Assembly: GCA_046155815.1 (NCBI GenBank)
Contig: JBJXFY010000346.1
Span: forward strand, 1 to 11,636
Origin: JBJXFY01 sp046155815
Lineage (GTDB): Bacteria > Verrucomicrobiota > Verrucomicrobiia > Limisphaerales > CAIMTB01
Reading direction: 5' to 3'
DNA length: 11,636 nt
This document shows positions 1 to 6,862 of the stretch, piece after piece (the first letter of the stretch is position 1; the number at the start of each line of letters is the position of its first letter). The notes beneath the pieces are model-generated. The model made no database searches. It had not been told where the DNA came from and was given only the letters and a program-made list of their open reading frames with translations. A program made the position numbers and the translations under genes.

Positions 1-1677
1 TTCGCCAACGAGGTCGCCAACAAGTTCATTGAATCCCTCAGTGAGGATCTCCTCAGGATCAAGACGGTGACCTACCAGGCCGTGCCTCTGAGCTTGATTG
101 CCGGCTTGGCAGCCGGCGGCGACCTGACGTCGGCCGGCCGTGCCGCCATCGAGAGCATCGCCGCCGTGGCCGTGTCCGCGCTCGAAAAGACCGAGGTCGT
201 CCGCTTCACCATCGTGAACGCCCTCGAGCTGGCGACCGGCATCGCCCGGCGTCGGTCGGAGTTCCACGACATCCAGCCCAAGGAGCATGAAAAGGAGCTG
301 CGCGCCTCGGTCAACGGCCTGGGCAACCAGCTCGGCACCCTCCAGGGCCGCCTGTGGACCATCAACGAGCGGCTCCGTACCTACGACGACAAGCAGCGGG
401 CCGTGCGTACGCTGTCGGCCAAGGGCGACCGCATCCAGATCGAGCGCGAGGTGTTTCGCCAGCGTGCGTCCGCGGTGGTTCAGGGCTACCGCACCCGCGA
501 CGCCGCCTTCCGGCTCTTCCGCAACGAGAAGCTCGAGCGGTACAAGACGCTCTTCGACCTCTCCGCCCGCTACACGCTGCTGGCGGCCAACGCCTATGAC
601 TACGAGACCGGCCTCCTCGGCACCCCCGCCGGCCGTGCCTTCAAGGCCCGCGTGACCGCCGCGCGGGCGCTGGGCGTTGTGCAGGACGGCAAGCCGCAGT
701 TTGCCGGCAGCAACACGGGCGATCCGGGCCTTTCCAGCATCCTGGCCGAAATGCAGGCGGACTGGTCCGTGGTGCGCGACCGGCTGGGCTTCAATCGCCC
801 CGACACCCACTCCACGACTGTCTCCTACCGGACCGAGAAGGAGCGCATCGTGCCGGGCACCGAGGGCGAGACGGACTGGCAGGACGTGCTCCACCGCGCC
901 CGCATGGCGGACATCCTCGAGGATGCCGACGTGCGCCGCTACTGCATGCAGGTTGACGACGGCAGCGGCCTGCCGGTGCCGGGCATCGTGCTTCCCTTCA
1001 GCACCACGGTCGCGAACGGCCTGAACCTCTTCGGCCTGCCGCTGGCGGCGGGTGACCACGCCTTCAGCCCGACCTCCTTCGCGATCAAGCTGGTCGGCGT
1101 GGGCGTGGCGCTGGAAGGCTACCGGGGCATGGGCGATCCCTCGGCGAACGATGGCGCGGTCGCGGCGGCGGACGGCGCCTCGCCCAGCGATCCGAGCCTG
1201 TGGTTCCTTGATCCGCAGGGCCTCTCGGCCACGCCGCACATCTACCTCATCCCCGTGGGCGTGGACTCCATGCGCAGCCCGCCGCTGGGCGACGCGAGCC
1301 AGATCCGGACGTGGAACGTGCAGGATCTCGCCATCCCGATGCCATTCAACATCGGCGGGTCGGACTTCTCGACGCTGCGGCCCTTCCAGTCCGTGAACTC
1401 GCTGTCCGAGCCGCTCTTCGGCTTCCGCAAGCACCACGCGTTCCGGCCGGTGTCGGACACCGCGCTCTTCGATCTCGTGTTTTACAGCGACTCGCTGCCG
1501 CGCGTGGAGTTCGTCAACAACCGGCTCGTCGGCCGCTCGGTCTGGAACAGCCAGTGGAAGATCGTCATCCCCGGCCGCACGCTGCTCCACAACCCCGAGG
1601 AGGGCCTCGACCGGTTCATCAAGACGGTGTCGGACATCAAGATCAACTTCACGACGTACTCGTACGCCGGCAACTGA
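1..1677 (+). CDS. C-terminal part of a large Tc-toxin A (TcA)-like protein, 5' end outside window
   Basis: The frame is open from base 1, so the GTG at 67 is probably internal and the 558 visible residues are the C-terminus of a larger protein. Counting from base 1, residues 1-60 are helical and partly hydrophobic, about 90-165 look like coiled coil, and 185-202 read FDLSARYTLLAANAYDYE, which resembles the conserved FYDLAVSRCLMAEQSYQWE-type helix of Photorhabdus TcA. A beta-rich region follows. The last residues, RFIKTVSDIKINFTTYS, resemble the TcA terminus (ILQTMSDIILHIRYT). In TcA this end sits in the pore shell and the TcB-binding collar. The comparison is from memory and the identity is low, so function is inferred. 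Gene reality is near certain; family about 60%. The stop is TGA at 1675-1677, and the next gene starts 20 nt later. Confidence 0.85.
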   Translation, partial: FANEVANKFIESLSEDLLRIKTVTYQAVPLSLIAGLAAGGDLTSAGRAAIESIAAVAVSALEKTEVVRFTIVNALELATGIARRRSEFHDIQPKEHEKELRASVNGLGNQLGTLQGRLWTINERLRTYDDKQRAVRTLSAKGDRIQIEREVFRQRASAVVQGYRTRDAAFRLFRNEKLERYKTLFDLSARYTLLAANAYDYETGLLGTPAGRAFKARVTAARALGVVQDGKPQFAGSNTGDPGLSSILAEMQADWSVVRDRLGFNRPDTHSTTVSYRTEKERIVPGTEGETDWQDVLHRARMADILEDADVRRYCMQVDDGSGLPVPGIVLPFSTTVANGLNLFGLPLAAGDHAFSPTSFAIKLVGVGVALEGYRGMGDPSANDGAVAAADGASPSDPSLWFLDPQGLSATPHIYLIPVGVDSMRSPPLGDASQIRTWNVQDLAIPMPFNIGGSDFSTLRPFQSVNSLSEPLFGFRKHHAFRPVSDTALFDLVFYSDSLPRVEFVNNRLVGRSVWNSQWKIVIPGRTLLHNPEEGLDRFIKTVSDIKINFTTYSYAGN

Positions 1678-1697
1678 ACCTCCCGCCGCCCATCACC

Positions 1698-2570
1698 ATG
1701 AACGCTTCATCGCACACGGTCCGCCTGTTCCGCTCCGGGGCGTGGCTGGCGGTCCTGGCGGCCGCGGGGGCCGCGCTCGCCTTTCCGCCGACGCCGCACC
1801 ACCTCGTTTACGGCCTCGTTCGCGACGAGCTGGGCAACCCGCTCAGCGGTGTCCGGGCGGAGGTCCTGCTCGAGGCCGGCGGCGGCCCGCTGGCCCGGAC
1901 TCCGGTCGCTGTCAGCGCGGAGCCCGGCGTGAACTACCGCCTCGCCATCCCGCTGGATTCCGGTGCGACCGCCGACCTCTACTCGCCCTCCGCCCTTCGC
2001 CCCACGGTGCCGTTCCGGATGCGCGTGAGGGTCGGGAACACCACCTACCTGCCCATCGAGATGACCGGTGCGGCCAGCCTGCTCACCCGTCCGACGGAGT
2101 CCACCCGCGTGGACCTGACCCTGGGGGTGGATTCCGACGGCGACGGCCTGCCGGACGCCTGGGAGCAGGCGCTCATCGCGGCTGCGGGCGGCGGCAAGTC
2201 CCTCGCCGACATCCGCGCCGATGGGGACGACGACGGGGACGGCCTCACCAACCTGCAGGAATACCTAGCCGGCACCTACGCCTTCGATCCGCTGGATGGG
2301 TTTTCGCTGGCCATCATGGGCACGGCCGAAGGGCGTTCCGCGCTCGAGTTCACGGCCATCCGCGGCCGCAGCTACACGATCGAGGCGTCGTCCGACCTGA
2401 CAACCTGGACGGCCATCCCTTTCCGCCTTTCCGCGGATGCCGCCACCGAGCCCGATCGCGCGGCTTTCCGGGCGGCCGATACCCGTCCGCTGCGCGCGCT
2501 GGTCGGGCCGTTTGGGGAGGACAACCAGGATGAACCCGCCCCTCGCTTCTTCCGGCTCAAGGCCCGCTGA
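1698..2570 (+). CDS. Secreted protein with TSP3/EF-hand-like calcium motifs
   Basis: The 290-residue product starts at the ATG at 1698; the same frame is open further upstream, but that part is only a shadow of the preceding gene. Residues 1-28 form a signal peptide (basic start, alanine-rich core, ALA-FP cut). Residues 38-59 (GLVRDELGNPLSGV) look like a carboxypeptidase-regulatory-like beta domain. DSDGDGLPDAWE (145-156) and DGDDDGDGLTNLQEY (175-189) are thrombospondin-type-3 or EF-hand-loop calcium motifs. Residues 224-240 (RSYTIEASSDLTTW), ending in RFFRLKAR, form a C-terminal module I associate with secreted verrucomicrobial proteins; a related one ends the gene at 3189. No catalytic residues are seen, so a structural, calcium-stabilised surface role is inferred. 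It is probably cotranscribed with its neighbours. Confidence 0.85.
   Translation: MNASSHTVRLFRSGAWLAVLAAAGAALAFPPTPHHLVYGLVRDELGNPLSGVRAEVLLEAGGGPLARTPVAVSAEPGVNYRLAIPLDSGATADLYSPSALRPTVPFRMRVRVGNTTYLPIEMTGAASLLTRPTESTRVDLTLGVDSDGDGLPDAWEQALIAAAGGGKSLADIRADGDDDGDGLTNLQEYLAGTYAFDPLDGFSLAIMGTAEGRSALEFTAIRGRSYTIEASSDLTTWTAIPFRLSADAATEPDRAAFRAADTRPLRALVGPFGEDNQDEPAPRFFRLKAR
2514..2520 (+). promoter_or_regulatory. Shine-Dalgarno sequence for the MORN-repeat gene
   Basis: GGGGAGG lies 9 nt before the ATG at 2530, inside the end of the preceding gene. It is one of the clearest ribosome sites in the window. It decides the start of the next gene at 2530, in preference to an upstream in-frame ATG at 2437 whose extra residues are arginine- and proline-rich shadow sequence. 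Confidence 0.65.
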
Positions 2571-3192
2571 GGCCGCCCGCCGCAGGGCGTGGACGTGGCT
2601 GGCCGCGTCGCTCACCGCGGCGGCGCTGCTTGGCGCGGTGGTCTGGCGGAGCCGTCTGCCGGCGCCGGACGTCGGGCCGGAGGTTGAGGTTGCCGCCGCG
2701 GACCTCGTCCGGCTCAACGGCCTCCTGGTCCGCCGTGACTCGACCAACGTGCCCTTCACCGGTTGGATGACGGAGCAGCTTCCGAACGGCCCGCTCAAGT
2801 CCCGCTCGCACCTCGTGGCCGGCCGGCTGGAAGGCGTCTCGGAAGGCTGGCACACCAACGGCGTCCTCCAGGTGCGCGAACATTTTGTCGCCGGCGTGGC
2901 CGAGGGCTCGGTGTCGAAGTGGCGCGCCGACGGCACGCGGCTTTCGGAAGGCACCGCCCGGGGCGGCCGGCTGGACGGCGTCTTCCGCCGCTGGCACGGC
3001 AACGGCGTGCCCGCGGAGGAGGCGACTTTCCGCGGCGGCCAGCCTCACGGACTTTCCCGGGCCTGGCATCCCAGCGGGTTCCTCAAGGCTGAGGCCCTGC
3101 TCGAAGACGGCGCGGTCGTCCGCCAGCAGTTCTGGCCGGACGGCGAGCGTGCCGGCGATGTCGCACTGGCCGCCGCCCCGGAGACACCATGA
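2530..3192 (+). CDS. Membrane-anchored MORN-variant (YwqK-like) repeat protein
   Basis: The 220-residue product overlaps the preceding gene by 41 nt and has a good ribosome site. Residues 20-39 (AWTWLAASLTAAALLGAVVW) form a single membrane segment after a basic stretch (AARRR), so the rest is probably outside the cytoplasm. Residues 99-194 are four back-to-back 24-residue repeats, each with the pattern xxxG ... WxxxG ... G, for example RLEGVSEGWHTNG. A partial repeat precedes them (about 72-98) and another follows. This matches the MORN-variant repeat of the YwqK family (PF07661). Bacterial members are often called antitoxin components of toxin-antitoxin modules, but that label rests on weak evidence and I do not apply it here. 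A beta-rich extracytoplasmic scaffold fits the neighbours better. Gene call strong; repeat family likely. Confidence 0.85.
   Translation: MNPPLASSGSRPAEAARRRAWTWLAASLTAAALLGAVVWRSRLPAPDVGPEVEVAAADLVRLNGLLVRRDSTNVPFTGWMTEQLPNGPLKSRSHLVAGRLEGVSEGWHTNGVLQVREHFVAGVAEGSVSKWRADGTRLSEGTARGGRLDGVFRRWHGNGVPAEEATFRGGQPHGLSRAWHPSGFLKAEALLEDGAVVRQQFWPDGERAGDVALAAAPETP
2824..3111 (+). repeat. Four tandem 72-bp coding repeats (24-residue MORN-variant units)
   Basis: The units begin at 2824, 2896, 2968 and 3040, and each encodes exactly 24 residues with conserved G4, W9, G13 and G24-type positions. One example starts RLDGVFRRWHGNG. At DNA level the copies have diverged, so slippage between them looks unlikely. 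The perfect spacing without insertions supports one continuous beta structure. Confidence 0.75.
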
Positions 3193-3956
3193 ACGGGCGA
3201 CGCCTTTCCATTCTCGCCGCGACTGCCGGACTGCTCGTGGGAGTCCCGGCCGTGACCGCCGCCCCGGCCGTCGCGCATTCCGTGCTGGACGCGGGCGGCG
3301 GTCGTTCCTCGACATCCCGCTTCGTGCTGGATGCCTCGCTCGGCGTGCCGGGCGGGACGGCGGCCGGCCCCGGAACCGCGACCCGGGCCGGCTACGCGGG
3401 CCAGTTGAACGAGCCGCCACGGCTGGGGGCGGATTCCTTCGCCGCATTGCGCCTCGGGCAAGCCTTGAAGATTCCGCCGGCCGCCCTGCTCGCGAACGAC
3501 GATGATGCCGAGGGTGATCCCATCGCCTTGGCGGGCGTGGTCAGTCCCAGCCTGGTCGGGGCCGCGCTCGAGGTGATCGAGGGCTGGGCCTTCTACCGTC
3601 CCGCGCCGTTGCCGCTGCCGGCGGATGAGTTCACCTATCTAGCGGATGACGGCGTGGGCGGCCTTGCCGCGGCGGTCGTGACCCTGCTGGATGGCGCGGC
3701 CGATCCCGGCGTCACGTCGAACCGCGTGGGCCTGCCGGTCTTCCTGCCGGGCGGCGCGCTGCGCGTGACCTTCGCCGGCATCCCGGGCCGGCTTTATGCC
3801 ATCGAGGTGGCCGACGACCTCACGCCGCCCGCCGCGTGGCAGGTGCTGGCCTGCGGCCCGGCCGCCGCCAACGGGCTTCTGTCCGCCGACGACCCCGCGC
3901 CGGTCGGCGGCGTGCGCATCTACCGCGCCGTCGAGGTGCCCGACTGCCAGCCATGA
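3189..3956 (+). CDS. Secreted protein with cadherin-like domain
   Basis: The 255-residue product starts in an ATGA overlap with the preceding stop, and GGAG sits 5 nt upstream of the start, which suggests translational coupling. Residues 1-25 form a signal peptide. Residues 30-73 contain a glycine/serine motif (HSVLDAGGGRSSTSRFVLD, then RAGYAGQL) that I have seen in secreted verrucomicrobial proteins. Residues 78-167 look like a bacterial cadherin-like or VCBS-type domain: LLANDDDAEGDPIAL, then ADEFTYLADDGVGG. Residues 190-250 (RVTFAGIPGRLYAIEVADDL ... W ... IYRAVEV) match the C-terminal module of the protein at 1698. No catalytic motif is visible. It is probably an adhesive or structural exported protein acting with its operon partners; exact partner unknown. 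Confidence 0.82.
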   Translation: MNGRRLSILAATAGLLVGVPAVTAAPAVAHSVLDAGGGRSSTSRFVLDASLGVPGGTAAGPGTATRAGYAGQLNEPPRLGADSFAALRLGQALKIPPAALLANDDDAEGDPIALAGVVSPSLVGAALEVIEGWAFYRPAPLPLPADEFTYLADDGVGGLAAAVVTLLDGAADPGVTSNRVGLPVFLPGGALRVTFAGIPGRLYAIEVADDLTPPAAWQVLACGPAAANGLLSADDPAPVGGVRIYRAVEVPDCQP

Positions 3957-4639
3957 AGCGGTCCGCCCTCACTTTTCCCGGCTTCGTGGCCGTCCTGCTT
4001 GCCGTCCCCTCTGGCGCAAATGCGGCGTGGGGTGTGAACCAGCCCATTCCCGACGGCACCGGCACCGGCTTGGCGGACACGCAGTCGCTTGTTTTCACCA
4101 ACGCGCCCATCCACAGCGTAACCGTAGAAATCTCCCTGACTCCGACCGCGGCAGGCAGCTGGATGGGCGACTTGTACCTGTACATCATGAAGGAGGATCG
4201 CTTGGCCGTGCTGCTCAACCGCCCTGGCCGGCGTGACGGAAATGACGCGGGCTATGGCGACGGCGGCCCTGTCACGATCACGTTCGATGCCCTGGCCCCT
4301 CACGACATCCACGATTACCGGTTGCCCCTGACCGGCAGCCACGACCTGCCGCTGGCGGGGCCGCTGACAGGTACCTGGCAGCCCGACGGCCGTGCCGTGG
4401 ACCCTGCGGTGGTGCGCAGCAGCACCACGCGCACCGCGGGCCTGGAGGTCTTTGCCGGCGCGAACCCTTCCGGCGACTGGACGATCTTTGTCGCCGATGT
4501 CGAGCAGGGGGGCATGATGCTGTTCGAGTCGTGGAATCTCGTCATCACCCAGGTGCCGGAGCCGTCCGCGCCGGCCCTGATGGGCCTCGGAGTGCTCGCC
4601 GTCCTTGGAGTCCGCAGCGCGCGTCGGCGGAGGCGGTGA
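3953..4639 (+). CDS. P-domain-like protein with PEP-CTERM sorting signal
   Basis: The 228-residue product starts in a second 4-nt ATGA overlap. Residues 1-24 form a signal peptide (cut after ANA). Residues 45-198 resemble the proprotein convertase P/Homo B beta domain: conserved hydrophobic strands, GSWMGDLYLYI at 68-78, and the ending NPSGDWTIFVADVEQGG ... LFESWNLVIT, where GxWxLxVxD ... GxLxxWxL is the family signature. No protease domain is attached. Residues 201-228 are a textbook PEP-CTERM tail: VPEP, a hydrophobic helix, then RSARRRRR. Exosortase (EpsH/XrtA type) recognises such tails and helps place proteins at the cell surface or in the exopolysaccharide layer; no exosortase is in the window. 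It is the last gene of the tightly packed set. Confidence 0.88.
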   Translation: MKRSALTFPGFVAVLLAVPSGANAAWGVNQPIPDGTGTGLADTQSLVFTNAPIHSVTVEISLTPTAAGSWMGDLYLYIMKEDRLAVLLNRPGRRDGNDAGYGDGGPVTITFDALAPHDIHDYRLPLTGSHDLPLAGPLTGTWQPDGRAVDPAVVRSSTTRTAGLEVFAGANPSGDWTIFVADVEQGGMMLFESWNLVITQVPEPSAPALMGLGVLAVLGVRSARRRRR

Positions 4640-4727
4640 CCGCGGCCGGTCCGGGGGCGTCCGTTCCGGGAGCGGCCCCGCTTGCGGGAGCGTGAATTTC
4701 TGCGACCATCTTGTGGTCTGTCCCGTC

Positions 4728-6191
4728 ATGAACCTCCTTGAGAACGAGCGCCAGAAGCTCCTCACGCGCCGGCATTTCTTCCGGCGCAGCACGCTCGGCC
4801 TCGGCACGGCGGCGCTGGCGTCGGTTTTGAACGAGCGCCTGTTTGCCGCCGGCCCGGCCCCCTCGCTGGGCACGCTGCCGCAGCTTCATTTCGCGCCCAA
4901 GGCGAAGCGGGTGATCTTCCTCTTCATGTCCGGAGGGCCGTCGCACATCGACCTGTTCGACTACAAGCCGGCACTCCGGAAGCACCATGGCGAGGAGCTC
5001 CCCGCCAGCATCCGCATGGGCCAGCGCATCACGGGCATGACTTCCGGGCAGGCCAGCTTCCCGTGCGTGGCGCCGATGTTCGAGTTCAGCCGGCATGGGC
5101 AGTCCGGTCTCTGGCTGAGCGAGCTGCTGCCCCACCTCGGCGCGGTGGCCGACGACGTGTGCGTCATCAAGTCCATGCACACGGAGGCCATCAACCACGA
5201 CCCGGCCTTCACCTTCATCCAGACCGGCGCGCAGCAGCCCGGCCGGCCCAGCCTGGGATCGTGGCTGAGCTACGGCGTCGGCACCGAGGGGCGCGACCTG
5301 CCGGCCTTCATCGTCATGATCTCGCAGGGCAGCGGCAACAAGACCGACCAGCCGCTCGTCTCGCGCATGTGGGGCAGCGGCTTCCTGCCCAGCCAGCACC
5401 AGGGCGTGCGCTTCCGTTCCGGCTCCGGCGACCCGGTCCTTTACCTCTCGGACCCTCCGGGAATCGACCGGGCCGCGCGGCGCAGCATGCTCGACGGCGT
5501 GAAGCGGCTGAACGAGCTGGCTGCCGAGTCCTTCGGCGACCCCGAGATCAACACGCGCATCGCCCAGTACGAGATGGCGTACCAGATGCAGATGTCCGTG
5601 CCGGAGCTGACCGACCTTGCGCAGGAATCCGCCGCCACGAAGGAATCCTACGGCCTCAAGGACGACCCGACGGACGGCGGCTTCGCGCGGAACTGCCTGC
5701 TCGCCCGCCGCATGATCGAGCGCGGTGTGCGCTTCGTGCAGCTCATGCACCGCGGCTGGGACCAGCACAGCGACCTGCCGAAGCAGATCCGCGGCCAATG
5801 CCGCGACGTGGACCAGCCCGCCGCCGCGCTGATCCAGGATCTCAAGCAGCGCGGCCTGCTGGACGACACGCTCGTCGTGTTCGGCGGCGAGTTCGGCCGC
5901 ACGGTGTACAGCCAGGGCGCGCTTGCGCAGGACAACCACGGCCGCGACCACCACGGCCGCTGCTTCTCCGTGATGCTTGCCGGGGGCGGCATCCGTCCGG
6001 GCCTCACCTACGGCGAGACGGACGACTACTGCTACAACATCGTGGACAAGCCCGTGCACATCCATGACTTCAACGCCACGCTGCTGCACTGCCTGGGCAT
6101 TGACCACACGCGGCTCACCTACCGCTTTCAGGGCCGCGACTTCCGCCTCACCGACGTGCATGGCGAGCTGGTGAAGGGGATTCTGGCGTAG
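4728..6191 (+). CDS. DUF1501 family protein, Tat-exported
   Basis: The 487-residue product starts at the ATG at 4728, which places the twin-arginine signal RRHFFRRS at residues 14-21 with a hydrophobic stretch after it; the upstream in-frame extension overlaps the previous gene and is rejected. Family motifs are MSGGPSHIDLFDYKP (67-81), HRGWDQHSD (341-349), GGEFGRT (386-392) and GRDHH (405-409). The length is usual for DUF1501, an alkaline-phosphatase/sulfatase-like fold common in Planctomycetes and Verrucomicrobia with no settled substrate. Members usually sit beside a DUF1549/DUF1553 cytochrome-type partner, and none is present here. It is probably transcribed on its own or with upstream genes: 88 nt separate it from the PEP-CTERM gene, and no clear ribosome site is seen. 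Confidence 0.93.
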   Translation: MNLLENERQKLLTRRHFFRRSTLGLGTAALASVLNERLFAAGPAPSLGTLPQLHFAPKAKRVIFLFMSGGPSHIDLFDYKPALRKHHGEELPASIRMGQRITGMTSGQASFPCVAPMFEFSRHGQSGLWLSELLPHLGAVADDVCVIKSMHTEAINHDPAFTFIQTGAQQPGRPSLGSWLSYGVGTEGRDLPAFIVMISQGSGNKTDQPLVSRMWGSGFLPSQHQGVRFRSGSGDPVLYLSDPPGIDRAARRSMLDGVKRLNELAAESFGDPEINTRIAQYEMAYQMQMSVPELTDLAQESAATKESYGLKDDPTDGGFARNCLLARRMIERGVRFVQLMHRGWDQHSDLPKQIRGQCRDVDQPAAALIQDLKQRGLLDDTLVVFGGEFGRTVYSQGALAQDNHGRDHHGRCFSVMLAGGGIRPGLTYGETDDYCYNIVDKPVHIHDFNATLLHCLGIDHTRLTYRFQGRDFRLTDVHGELVKGILA

Positions 6192-6198
6192 CCCGTGG

Positions 6199-6217
6199 CT
6201 GCGACGCGTCGTCGCAG
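6199..6217 (+). terminator. Hairpin after the DUF1501 stop
   Basis: CTGCGACG CGT CGTCGCAG is a perfect 8-bp stem with a 3-nt loop, 8 nt after the TAG at 6189-6191. There is no T-run directly after it, so it may be a 3'-end stabiliser or a Rho-type terminator rather than a classic intrinsic terminator. Confidence 0.4.
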
Positions 6218-6222
6218 GATGT

Positions 6223-6247
6223 GCCCGGCGGCGCCCCGCCGTCGGGC
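6223..6247 (+). terminator. Second GC-rich hairpin, followed by GTTT
   Basis: GCCCGGCGG pairs with CCGCC and GGGC across a 4-nt loop and a 3-nt bulge, and is followed by GTTT. Together with the stem at 6199-6217 it forms a plausible transcription end between the DUF1501 gene and the lipoprotein gene. Confidence 0.3.
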
Positions 6248-6280
6248 GTTTCCCGCTCGCCGCGGCAAGGCGGCGGGCGG

Positions 6281-6769
6281 ATGATTTCCGGCATGTCCGC
6301 CTCCGGTCCCGTTTCCCGACGCGCCGCAATCGCTTCGCTGGCCGCCGCCGCGCTGGCCGCCGGCTGCAAGTCCGACGGCGACAAGCTCGAGCTGGGCGCC
6401 CTGGAGTCCGTCCGCATCGACGGCTTCTCGCCGGGCACCATCGGCGGGCTCGTGAAGGCCGAGTTCTCCGGCCGCGGTTTTGAGGTCGCGCGTGACACGG
6501 AGCGGGAGCTGTGGTTCGAGCGGCCGGCCTCGAAGGCCGACCAGGCCCGCTATGGCGAGTGGTTCGACCGCGAGCTCTGGATGCGAATCGCCGTCACCCT
6601 GCGCGAGACCGGCGGCGGCGCCGTGGACGCCCGCAGCGATCCCTTCCTGCTGCGCTCGCGCGGCACTTCCACGGAGGACCGCCAGCCGCTCGCCCGACGC
6701 CGCGTGAGCGAGTACGGCGGCATTCTCCGCGGGGTGCAGGCGAAGCTGGCCGCGGGGGAATTCAAGTGA
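6281..6769 (+). CDS. Small putative lipoprotein, function unknown
   Basis: The 162-residue product starts at ATG 6281, with an alternative ATG at 6293. Residues 12-28 (SRRAAIASLAAAALAAG) followed by C29 form a lipoprotein signal: basic n-region, alanine/leucine core, lipobox LAAGC. An in-frame upstream ATG at 6221 would add 20 arginine/glycine/proline-rich residues and push the lipobox unusually far in. The mature part (about 133 residues) mixes strands and helices and contains ELWFERPASKADQAR and EYGGILRGVQAKLAAG. I recognise no family. It resembles short verrucomicrobial lipoproteins of unknown role in size and layout only. It precedes tgt by 93 nt and may share its transcript. Confidence 0.72.
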   Translation: MISGMSASGPVSRRAAIASLAAAALAAGCKSDGDKLELGALESVRIDGFSPGTIGGLVKAEFSGRGFEVARDTERELWFERPASKADQARYGEWFDRELWMRIAVTLRETGGGAVDARSDPFLLRSRGTSTEDRQPLARRRVSEYGGILRGVQAKLAAGEFK

Positions 6770-6862
6770 CCCGCCGCATCGCCCGGGAGCGCGGGGCACA
6801 GGGGAAACTCAGGGGAGGAAAGTGGAGGTGTCCTGTCCGGAGGCAGCCTGGTCATTCCGTCC

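Noticed and set aside
1311..1697. Upstream extension of the TSP3-motif gene
   Set aside because: This part lies inside the TcA-like gene in another frame and would bury the signal peptide that begins at 1698.
2530..3192. Toxin-antitoxin module suggested by YwqK-like repeats
   Set aside because: No small toxin gene is adjacent, and the protein has a membrane anchor with probably extracytoplasmic repeats.
2265..3447. Overlapping minus-strand open frames of 245 and 296 codons
   Set aside because: They are antisense to coupled plus-strand genes with clear repeats and signal peptides; their products are Arg/Pro-rich without motifs.
4640..4727. Terminator or promoter between the PEP-CTERM and DUF1501 genes
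   Set aside because: Only a 4-bp stem (CCCG CTTG CGGG, 4677-4688) and an 8-nt direct repeat (CGGGAGCG at 4667 and 4685) are present; no T-run and no convincing -35/-10 pair.
4545..6329. 594-codon open frame on the minus strand
   Set aside because: It is antisense to the well-supported DUF1501 gene. The product is rich in Ala, Arg, Val and His with no domain, as expected for a GC-rich codon-bias shadow.
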